From: Castor canadensis
Taxonomy: Eukaryota; Chordata; Mammalia; Rodentia; Castoridae
NCBI RefSeq assembly: GCF_047511655.1
Contig: NC_133394.1
Location: 109,884,343-109,948,342 of the forward strand
Direction of reading: 5' to 3'
Length of the DNA: 64,000 bases
Below, piece by piece: positions 12,008 to 21,099 of this stretch. The notes below the pieces were generated by a model that worked only from the letters and a program-made list of their open reading frames with translations, did no database searches and was not told the origin of the DNA. Within the stretch, counting starts at the first letter, position 1. Each line of letters opens with the position of its first letter. The position numbers were made by a program, and so were the translations under genes.

Positions 12008-13107
12008 TATTGACAGAAAAACAGATATTAAGACCAGAAAAGAACACCCAGATAATAATCCTCATAGCTACATCCACCTAATTTTTGACAAAGGCACAAA
12101 ATCATACAATGGAGAAAAGACAGCATCTTCAACAAATGTTCTGGAAAAACTAGTTATCTGCAGGCAGAAAAATGAAACTAGATCAATGTCTCTTGCCTTG
12201 TACAAGTATCACCTCAAAGTGAGTTAAGGACCTTAATATGAGACCTGAAACTTTGAAACTAGTGTAGGAAAGAGCAGGAAATACACTGGAAGCAATAGCA
12301 TGGGCAATGACTTCTCAGTAGAAATCAAATGACTCAGCAACTAAGAAAAAGGATTGACAAATGGGACTACATGAAATTAAAAAGCTTCTGCACAACAAAA
12401 GAAATGGTCTCTAAATTGAAGAGACCACACACAAAGTAGGAGAAAATATTTGCCAGCTATACATCAGAATATATAGGGAGCTCAAAAAACTAAACTTCCA
12501 AAGAATCAAGGACCCAATGAATAAATGGGCAAATGAACTGAACAGAGTTTTCTCAAAGGAAGAAATCCAAATGGCTAAAAAACACATGAAATAATGATCA
12601 GCATCCCTGGAGATAAAGGAAATGAAAATCAAAGCCACGTTAAGATTCCAACTCACTCCTTTAAGAATAGCTACCACACAGAACACAAACAACAACAAAT
12701 GTTGGCATGGATATGGGGGAAAAAAGAACCCTCATATACTGCTGGTGGGAAATGTAAATTAGTACAACCATGATGGAAAACAGTATGGAGACTCCTCAAA
12801 AAACTAAAAATAAAACTGCCACATGATCCAGCAATACCACTCCTAGGGATATACTTGAAGGAATGTGAGCCAGGTTACAACAAAGGCACCTGCACAAGCA
12901 TGTTTACTGCAGCATTATTCATAATAGCTAAGCTATGGAAAAAGCCAAGATGCCTCACTACTGATGAATAGATTAAGTATACAATGGAATTTTATTCAGC
13001 CACAAAACAGAATGAAATTTTGTCATATACAGGTAAGTGGATGGAAATGGAGAACATCCTCTTAAATGAAGCTAGCCAGGTTCAGAAATCCAGAGGCCAC
13101 ATATAGA
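12008..13107 (+). pseudogene. L1 ORF2 C-terminal fragment
   Basis: The translation contains 'HLIFDKGTK', 'KHMK', a degenerate Cys segment ('[18 protein letters not shown]'-like) and '[11 protein letters not shown]'. It is interrupted by several stops and indels; for example, the codon after 'KHMK' at about 12591 is a stop. It corresponds to the last ~360 codons of ORF2p, from the distal part of the RT (thumb) region onward. The remnant is inactive: the RT palm with FADD and the endonuclease domain are absent through 5' truncation. The long minus-strand open frame here (12411-12698) is only the antisense shadow. Confidence 0.85.
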
Positions 13108-13310
13108 CCTAATACAAATACAGCAATATTATGAAAAACTGGTCACACTAAGGGGAGGTCACATATGAGAGAGGGAGGGTAAAAATAAAGAAGAGTAGTC
13201 AAAGGGGTGAATTCAAGTATGATATGCTTCATACATTGTAAGAACTCTTATAAATACCACAATGTATCCTCACCTACACAACAATAAAAAATATACAAAA
13301 AGGAAATGAT
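12008..13310 (+). mobile_element. 5'-truncated older rodent L1 with 14-bp TSD
   Basis: The segment runs from the late RT domain of ORF2 through the C-terminal domain to a 3'UTR that differs from the young family. It ends with 'cctacacaacaataaaaaat' and is preceded by 'ggtgaattcaagtatgatat'. The flanking duplication 'aatcccttgaatgg' occurs at 11994-12007 and 13311-13324, which marks standard target-primed insertion. Confidence 0.9.
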
Positions 13311-13998
13311 AATCCCTTGAATGGCAAAACATAAGTGAGCAAAATAAAAAGATAAAATGCAAACTTGAAATAATGGCAATTAATATCATTAAGAATCTGT
13401 GTCCTTAATGTATAGAGAACTTCTAAATACATGACAAAGACTAACAATATCATAAGAATAACTCACAAGAAGAGAGATGATGCTTGGTTTTCTCATAAAA
13501 AGAGAATTGCCAGTCAAAATTACATTAAAATATTCATTTATTGTCTATAAAATTAGAAAAATCTAAAATGGTTGATAGCATAGCCTTTTGGTGAAGCTGT
13601 GAAAATGTCAACATTCTCAGATATAGCTGGTTTGACAATATCCAGTAAAATGAACATACTCATTGTCTGTTGAATCCATAATTCTACTTCCAGCGATATA
13701 TCTCAAACACACACTGGACAAGACATGAACTGGTGAATATGCAAGGTATCATTTGTAAACCCAAAATGTTGAATAAAAGATTGTACCTTCACACTAAGAA
13801 ATTCCATGTGGCTTTAAAAAGGGACAAGAACTATTTCTCTAAATTACTTAGGTTATTACTTGGGATATATTAGGTAAAAAAAATAGATGGAGGAAGAAAA
13901 CTGGGCATAATTACACTACTGTTTATAAAAAATGACAATGAAAACTATATTCTGTTCTGTAGATCACTCCACTATACTATACAATAAAAGACATACCA

Positions 13999-14028
13999 TA
14001 AACACACATGCATGCATGCAAGCATGTG
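13999..14028. repeat. Short (CATG)n tract
   Basis: 'cacatgcatgcatgcaagca' is a short self-complementary microsatellite-like tract just after the ancient L1M relic. Confidence 0.6.
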
Positions 14029-14870
14029 TCCCAGGCTTTTCTAGTGTCTTCCCTCTGGAGATACAGAGTTGTACGAAACAAGTAAAGGAAAAAGGAAATA
14101 AATGAAAAAAATGCATCCTTGCCAATTCTATTTAATGAGTCTCAGTTCAGAATTAAGAAACACCATAGAAAGCTAATGACTTACTTCCTCAAGCAATATT
14201 TCTCTTTAGATTTTTTTGATGTACATTATTTGTTATATTCAACTTCTCAGAAACAGACATGACTGAAAAGGATGGGTATTTATTTCTTTTCTTCAAATTT
14301 GCTTTGAAAAGCCTGTAAGGTCATTCCTTTGAATGTTTCAGGAAATCTGTAATTTTGGTAATTATAACACCTATATTAGCTTTCCACATACACATAGTAA
14401 CAAAGGAATGTTGTTTTAGTCTATATTATTTTATTGATTGTATAATGGTTCTTTACATTTTGGTAGTCAAAAGCTCTTTAGTCAATAAGAACCAAAATAT
14501 TTAGTGTATATGTAAAAGTGGTGAGTCAGTCATTACACAACCACGCAAGTAAAATAAGTACTGCATTTTGGTCCCCAGTGGTAAAAGGTTTTCTTAAAAA
14601 TATACACAAGATAAAATGACAGTGGAAAATTCTCTAACTTGCAAGAAATGAACCTCCATAGTACAATCCTGAATTCTGGGGACAAGCAGTAAGTACCTTA
14701 AGCAGAGGGGCATGCCCTGGAATCTTGAGGTACTGGACACTTAAGACTGTTTACACAGGATGGAAAGGTATTTCAGTGATGTCTTTAGAAATGATGTTTC
14801 TGGTCATAAAGATTTTTAAAAGTCCATGATTTCTTTTCCAATCTGGTATAATTTCTATCCTATTTGGAAC
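14029..14870. other. Unassigned AT-rich sequence
   Basis: No gene or recognisable repeat. Confidence 0.45.
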
Positions 14871-14873
14871 CAG

Positions 14874-15250
14874 GTCCTAAGTCAGTCAGTCAAGGCTTAA
14901 CTCAGTAACTGTCGACACTGGTGCCGGCACAGGGCGATGTAAGTAAAGCAGGTAAGTGTGGTGTTTTCCTTTTTGGAAACCCGTTCTCATATCAAGTACA
15001 TCCTGGAACTGGGCTCCAGCTCTTAGACTTCCTTTGGGGTTTGCTGTTTTCCTTTTCTGTGCAAATGAAATGCTAGATTTGTTTTCTGCCCATCCTTCCA
15101 AACGTCACTATTTTACAACCTCTGTGTTTAATAGTCTGTGTACACTGGTGCAGAATACATTAATTGCTTTCACTTTACACACAAGTAGTTCCCTAGATCC
15201 TCAAGAACTCTACGTTGGTTTGTTTAGAAGTCACTATTCACTTTATTAGA
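14874..15250 (+). other. CpG-containing segment with splice-like signals
   Basis: A pyrimidine-rich stretch ends in AG at 14873. Two 5' splice-site matches follow: 'gat|gtaagt' after 14938 and the full consensus 'cag|gtaagt' after 14951. CpGs cluster locally (gtcgac, gccggc, ggcgat). Downstream, 14956-15249 is open for 97 codons on the plus strand and 14886-15101 for 71 codons on the minus strand. Neither product is recognisable. It may be a non-coding exon or a small regulatory island, but this is inference. Confidence 0.3.
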
Positions 15251-16435
15251 TGAATCCAATTAAAGCACAGCCAGTGTACAACTAACATTCTTTTATTTTC
15301 TTTTTAAGTCACAGTAAGCGTAAATACTTTCAATCTCCTTAATAAAAGATTGTTTTCCAAATATTCATGTATTTTTCCCCAAATTACAGTCTGATTGATT
15401 CTCCTCTGTCTAGATTCTTTTAAGTGTATCTCAAGACATTATGATATAGAATTTGCCAGTAATCTAAGTCTCCCTTAGACTACCTTTAGTGTTATTCAGT
15501 ATCTTTAAAATATGCAAATATAAATATATATATATACAGATATTTATGTATGTACATTTTTTAAAAAATTAGGTCACCTAATATTATATAAATTTGGTAC
15601 TATTTTCTTTTTTCTCATTTTTTTCGGAACTATATTACATTGTAATTTTTTTCTTTTATGCACTCTTTTTACCTAATAAGAAAAAGTATAAAGTAGAGCT
15701 TAAAGTAGATTATGTAATTTACTAGTCAAATGGATTTAGCTAGGCTCTATAACCTCTCTGGAGATTTCCCATTTTATATGTATGAAAAATAGTGGTAGAG
15801 GTCATAATATTCCCTATATCAAAAGGTTAATATAAGACTTAAATAGACTAACATATATATTAAATATATTAATAAATACATTAAATTTAATATATACTAA
15901 ATATATATTAAATATTAGTCTGTTAGAGTAATGTAAAGTTAGGATGTCTCCTGGTGCATAACAAAAGTTTAACAATTTTTAAACATTATTGTTACTTATT
16001 TTAGATACATTGAACTCCAGAACACACCTGCTCTACAATGTCTGAACAGAAGGATTGTATACTTGACATAGTCATTTCTCAACTATTGCTCATGTGAATT
16101 GTTTCCATATGAGTATTGAGTTGGTGTTCAGACACGCATTTTACTACAGAAAAGTTTCTACTACTAAAATCACTTAAGCCTCATGTTTCTAGCTAGTGTC
16201 AAATAAATAGATTGATATAAATCCATAGGGATATTTCTCAAGGGTCATTGAAAGTGAGAACAATTGAGACACTCATTTAGGAAGCATGATATGAAAATTT
16301 CAAGAATTATGCATCCTGGAGCAATGATTGGAATCATCCAAATTGCATATTGAATTCATAAATACATTATGCATTATAATGGATCTGTAGGTATGGGATA
16401 GAGCCTCAATACAGGTCTAGACCAAGCTTTCCAGA
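15251..16435. other. Unassigned sequence with AT microsatellites
   Basis: It contains (TA)n-rich tracts at about 15518-15560 and 15848-15915, the latter nearly pure A/T and partly self-complementary. No gene is seen. Confidence 0.5.
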
Positions 16436-16439
16436 TAGT

Positions 16440-16675
16440 TCTGAAGTGAGCCAGAGTTTGGGAATCATTAGCCTATAGGACAATCCAGCCCAGTTCCTGA
16501 TTTTGTGAATAAAGTTTAATTAGAATAGTCACATTCACTCATTTTCCTGCTGTTCATGGCTACTTTTAGTCTAAATGGTAGACATTGTATAGTTGTGACA
16601 GAGACCATATGGCCTGAAGAACCTAAAATATTTATTCTTTGGTGTGTTGCAGGAAAATTACCAAACTTGGCTTCA
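16440..16675 (+). repeat. hAT-type (MER/Charlie-like) DNA transposon fossil
   Basis: 'tgtgaataaagtttaattag' followed later by 'gtgacagagaccatatggcc' and 'cctaaaatatttattctttg' reproduces a common non-autonomous mammalian hAT element. The ends 'agtttgggaatcatta' and 'aaaattaccaaactt' resemble its inverted termini. The exact family name is not assigned. Confidence 0.65.
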
Positions 16676-16845
16676 ACCATGGCATAGAAGAAGAGTCATC
16701 ATGTGGAAGAGTTTGAATTAGCTTCTGCCAACCAAGACAAAGGGAAATCTCACCATTTTTAGAATGTCTAGCTTTTATTTTTAAAATTGCAATCATGCAG
16801 TAGCTGTAAACTTTACTTTTTTTTAGAATAAAGCAATAATAAGAA

Positions 16846-16933
16846 TGGTTATAGCTCAGTGGTACCCTGCCTTCCATCCCCAGTACCACACACAGACACA
16901 CACACACACACACACGCACACACACACACAAAA
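16846..16933 (+). repeat. ID-like SINE remnant with (CA)n tail
   Basis: 'ggttatagctcagtggtacc' is the tRNA-Ala-like head with A box, and 'ccatccccagtaccaca' is the 3' end. The middle is missing. A (CA)n tract of about 45 bp (16886-16931) replaces the A tail and creates the minus-strand Cys/Val-rich open frame. Confidence 0.7.
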
Positions 16934-18325
16934 TAAATAATGCCAACAATAATTGAATTTAAACATAGACATGAACATTAATGAGTATTTGTCTCAAATA
17001 TTTTAATAGTACTTTGAATGAAGCTATACTAATGACATAGTAAACACTTTCAAAATTTCACTGACTACAAAATTTTAAAAACTCAAAATAAGTATTTCTT
17101 ATAAACTTATGGCATCATCTTCTGTTTAGATAAATACAGAAAATAGCTCTGAAAGATAAAATAACAGCTCTGGTCCCTTTATCTGCTCTGCACATTTCAC
17201 CTGAACCTGAACATGACTTGGAAAGTCAGAATTCTATGAGAGAAAGTATTGATTTTTATCAACTTGGAAAGTGAAACGAGAGGCAGAATGACATTGCTAG
17301 CCATAGGGAGTTTAGATCAGGTCAACAACCTCTAAGTTTTATGGGAATTGTTCAGAAATTACAAATGTTGCAGTGCTAAAGGACTCTGACATGGAACTAG
17401 AAAACACATTTTGACATTGGGTATTGTCAGTCCCCATTCTGCCATGGTCACTGAAATCTAGAGCACACTGAGTACACCCAGTGGTAAGCATAGAGGGTCA
17501 GATGAGGCTGCTTTTTGGGATGGCATTTGACCCAGATGGAGCAAAAATCCACATGCAAAGTTAATTTCAATGGCCAAAAGTACTGTTCTTGTTCTATTTC
17601 TGCTTGTGCCCACCCATGTTATTAAAGATGTCCTTACATTAGGACATAATTGGACAAGCTCTATATGTGAAAATGTGAGCTAACCATGCATGGGAGATAG
17701 CTTCATGAACACACTCTTTGCATTCCCCTTTCTTTAAGTTTTTGGTTTGAACTGAATTTGATGTCCTTGGGGAAGAGCTGCCATGTTTTTGTTTTGTTTT
17801 GCTTAGATTTTTCTTCTACAATTTTATAAGCCAGTCTCTGCCATTGTGCAAAAAGCAACTATTGCAGTATGTTATTTTAAAGCTTTTCACTTTGGTGGTA
17901 CATTATTGTTATTACTGTTATTCCTGTTACTATGCAGAGCTTTCAACATTGCTAATATCCCTAAATCCTGCCCTTTACAAGCCTACACCACAGGAGCAGA
18001 GAGTTAACCATCACTCTGAGAAAACTGTTCACTTTAATGAGCTTGTAGTTTATGAATCACCATCTCTGCCAGGTGATAGCACTTTCTTATTTGTTAGAAA
18101 CCCACTCACTTATCAGACTTACTGAACTGGCTAGTTGTCATTTACAAAAACAAATCAAAATTACAAGGTAGCCCCAAAACACAAAAATTACCCCTGTATT
18201 CTGAATGTGTCTCCTTTACTGGGCAGAATTTTGAAATTCCATAACAAGTAAAGAATTTATTTGAGTAAAAGCAAATTATTATATTAATGGGGTATGTTTA
18301 CAGGGCTGACTAAATAAAAAATATC
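16934..18325. other. Unassigned sequence
   Basis: No recognisable repeat beyond a (GTTTT)n-like run near 17786-17805. The 108-codon plus frame at 17799-18125 shows only hydrophobic, low-complexity residues and is not called. Confidence 0.45.
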
Positions 18326-18337
18326 TCAGAATTGGAA

Positions 18338-18477
18338 TTTTTTTGCATTTTTATTACCATATATTTGTTGTACAAGGGGGTTCCATCATGACATTTGTAT
18401 ATGTATTTCCAATGTATCTAAGGATTCACTCCCTCCGTCATTCCTCCTCATCCCCCCTCTCTCCCTTCTTAGAACAA
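18338..18477 (-). mobile_element. Short L1 3'UTR insertion, antisense
   Basis: The segment begins with a T run (antisense A tail) and continues 'tttgttgtacaagggggttc', then a C-rich stretch, which is the antisense of an L1 3'UTR G tract. Possible imperfect TSDs are 'tcagaattggaa' at 18326-18337 and 'tcagaaatggga' at 18478-18489. Confidence 0.65.
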
Positions 18478-18911
18478 TCAGAAATGGGATTTTTATCAGA
18501 ACCATTGTACCTATCCAACAGAACAGTAGCAAATGTTGTTCATGAAAATTAGGATTCAGAATTATTTACTTTTGACAGTAGATTACCCTTCCACAAAGGA
18601 GGTCAGTGTCCAAACTATACTGCATGACCATTTTCTGTATTTTAAGAATTCTCTAAAGCCTGAGTTGAGATTAAAATTCTTCCTGGATCTATCATCATAT
18701 CAACATCACACAAGTAATACATATTATATTAGCATATTAGTACATCGAACAAACACTACCTTGGTAATAAATTAAAGACAGATACAGACTCATTAGTAAG
18801 CTTTTCCAAGTTAGGAAGTACACATAACAGCCTATAAAACATATCTAAATCTAAAAATCACATGCATTTGCTTACACACACAATAAACTAAATGAAATGT
18901 AGTTTGAGTAA

Positions 18912-19312
18912 TGCATTAGTCAGTTTTTCATTGAAATGACAAAAAAAAACTCAGGAAGGCTAACTTTGTGAAGAAAAAAAGAATTATTTAGCTCACAATT
19001 CTGGAGGCTGAAAGTCCAAAGACCATAATACTGTCTGTGACAAGGACACCTCAGTAGGTGGTGAGAGCATGTTCAAGATTGTGGAAGTGATCACATGTAG
19101 AAACAGAAAGCCATAAAGAGATTAAGAGGTTAGGTTCAGGCCTTTACAACTTGTTCTCATGAGAACTCACTCCAGGACACCAGTGTTATCTCCTAACCAC
19201 AAGGACCTCCCACTAGGCTCCACCCTCACAGGTTCTAGCATCTTCCAATGCTGCCATCCTGGGGACCAAAGCCCCAACACTCAAGCCTTTGGGACACATT
19301 TAACCTATAGCA
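18912..19312 (-). mobile_element. MaLR (ERVL-related) solo LTR
   Basis: Read on the minus strand, the LTR starts 'tgctataggttaaatgtgtc' and ends '...gactaatgca'. It carries the characteristic 'cctccagaattgtgagctaa'-type region near its 3' end (antisense 'attctggaggctgaaagtcc' near 19000). Its length is about 400 bp and its termini are TG...CA. No internal region is present on either side, so it is a solo LTR. A clean 5-bp TSD is not evident. Confidence 0.7.
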
Positions 19313-19440
19313 AGCACTTCAAAGACATTTAATTAAAAGTACTGTATAATTCTTTGTAGTTGTTTTCCTTTATCTTTTATTATATCACTTTATTTTTTTT
19401 TAGTTTTTACCAAACAGGCCACTTCAAGAAGTAGATCCTA

Positions 19441-20530
19441 GAGATCCAAGATGGCGACTGGGACACAGCCGCAGACCTCCTGAGCTCTGTGAATGCATGA
19501 CTTTGCTGAGAGACTGGAGACACACTTGGCTAAGGTAAAGAACCAGGGAGAGCTGAAACATCAGCACTCTGAACCCCTAGCTCATGGAAGGCTTCTCCAC
19601 ACCAGGATATACTAAAAGAATAGCCGGTGCTGCAGCCAAGCCTTTCCCATAGGCCCGCAGAGATGCTGCTCTGCAGGCCCTGGGATCTCTGATCCTTAGC
19701 CCACTCCTCAGCCCCACCAGGGCCACACTCCCCCAAACTCCTATCCCTCAGACCCGCATGATCTCCACCAGGCCCTGACCCTAAGACCTGCCAAGCCAGC
19801 GATCCACACATGCATGATATCTGCTGGGCCGTGGCCCTCAGGCCTGCACAGGCCTACACAATCTCCACCAGGCCCTGACCCTAAGACATGCCAAGCCAGC
19901 AATCCACACATGCACAATCTCTGCTAGGCCATGCCCCTCAGGCCTGCACAGGCCTGCATGATCTCTGCTGGGACCATGTCCCTAAAACCTGCCAAGCCGT
20001 CAGTCCACAGACATGCATGATCTCCACTCTGCCAAGCACTTGCTGTTCAGGCACACCAGGTCCACACTCCAAAGGCCTGCTAGATCACCTCAACAAAAGG
20101 CCTCTGCCCATAGGCCCATGAGACCCCACCCACCTGCCACCCACCACAGGAGGTCTCCAAACCTGCCTAAGAGACACACACAGACAGGTCTGGACACTAA
20201 AGGAGTAACATCAGAACAACTAAGACTGCAATTCTACTGTTCCAGAACTGGTGATTTTTTTTTTCCCTTCTTTAAGAGTTTTGCTGCCTGGTTTGCTGTT
20301 TGATCACCCACCATCTGTCCCATTTTTTCTTTCCTCTCTTTTCTCTTCCTTTTATCTTTCCTTCTCTCTTTCTTTTTCATCCTTCTCTCTTGGTTTTGTT
20401 AATATTAACATTGTAACCCAGCTAAGACTAAATTAGACATAGTCCAGGGATAGAAACAGTATCTAGTGGAAACCTGGGAAGAAGAAAAGGGGATGGAAAC
20501 CATTCTCCCCCCAAAATAAAGTAATAGAGG
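19441..20530 (+). promoter_or_regulatory. L1 5'UTR / internal promoter region with tandem monomers
   Basis: The 5'UTR opens with a YY1-like 'caagatggcgac' at 19447-19458. GC-rich tandem units of about 100 bp occupy roughly 19690-20040: 'ccaccaggccctgaccctaa' recurs at 19765 and 19865, and a third related unit starts near 19965. Each unit itself consists of two related half-units of about 46-54 bp. A TC-rich tract (about 20255-20395) precedes ORF1. By analogy with mouse monomer L1 promoters this is the RNA polymerase II promoter. Activity is inferred, not seen. Confidence 0.75.
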
Positions 20531-20973
20531 ATTTAGAGTTAAATGAAGAAAACAGATACCCAGATCCAGACTCCAACTAAACAAAGATAAACTATACCAA
20601 GGAACCCAATGAAGCCCACAAGAACACTCTAAAAGAAGAAATCCTACAAGTAATTAATGAGAATTTCATAGAAATGTTACAAGACATGGTCAACCAAAAG
20701 TTACAGGAGGCACTCAAGACATTCCAAGACAACAAAATTAAAGAACGTGAGGAAACACAGAAACAAATAAATGAAATCATAGGAACCTTAAATAAATACC
20801 AAACTGAAACAGAGATCACCATAACCAGAGACATACATTTCAATCATAGGATACTCTACCCAGCAAAACTATCATTCAAAATAGATGGAACAATGAAAAT
20901 CTTCCAGGATAAGCAGAAACTAAAACAAGCCACCACTACAAAAGATTCTCCAAGGAATTCTGTACACAGATAA
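20530..20973 (+). pseudogene. L1 ORF1 remnant with internal deletion
   Basis: ORF1p is the L1 RNA-binding chaperone: a coiled coil, an RRM and a C-terminal domain that form the L1 RNP. The frame through 20632-20973 gives a heptad-rich coiled coil ('MVNQKLQEALKTFQDNK', 'QKQINEIIGTLNKYQTETE'). It passes almost directly into the end of the C-terminal domain ('RILYPAKLSF', 'IFQDKQKLKQ') and the stop at 20971-20973. The whole RRM and most of the CTD are missing, a loss of roughly 150 or more codons compared with normal L1 ORF1. A stop interrupts the upstream part near 20507. The protein could still be a coiled coil but not an RNA chaperone. Confidence 0.8.
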
Positions 20974-21099
20974 TGAAGGCAAACAAATCCATGAAAGGGC
21001 AGGCAATACCAAATCACAAGAGAAGAAAAGGCAAGAAAGTAAAGAGTATCACTGATTCAGCTGCACACAACCAAACTCTTAATCAACAAAGACAACTAC

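Larger units (their letters stand above)
10990..14000 (+). mobile_element. Ancient L1M ORF2 relic, interrupted by a rodent L1
   Basis: 'aaaaaggatgcccactgtgc' (11038) is the relic of the RT 'KxGCPLSP' block. 'aaatttcatttggaaaagca' (11554) matches the downstream 'FIWKxK' block. After the insertion at 12008-13310 the C-terminal region continues at 13325, with 'gtccttaatgtatagagaac' and a degenerate Cys segment up to about 14000. No frame survives. The element is clearly older than the inserted rodent L1. Confidence 0.75.

Noticed and set aside
13999..14028. Z-DNA or regulatory palindrome
   Set aside because: A short (CATG)n tract with no supporting context; treated as a microsatellite.
16846..16895. 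tRNA gene
   Set aside because: Resembles tRNA-Ala only in the A box; it is a SINE head lacking a cloverleaf and anticodon arm.
16632..16949. Cys/Val-rich 105-codon minus-strand frame
   Set aside because: Produced by the (CA)n microsatellite behind the ID SINE remnant and by the hAT fossil.
19765..20000. CRISPR-like array of direct repeats
   Set aside because: Repeats are adjacent 100-bp monomers with no spacer logic, and the sequence is mammalian.
19530..20303. GC-rich open frames on both strands
   Set aside because: They are in the tandem-monomer 5'UTR of the L1; absence of stops follows from GC-rich repetition, not from coding.
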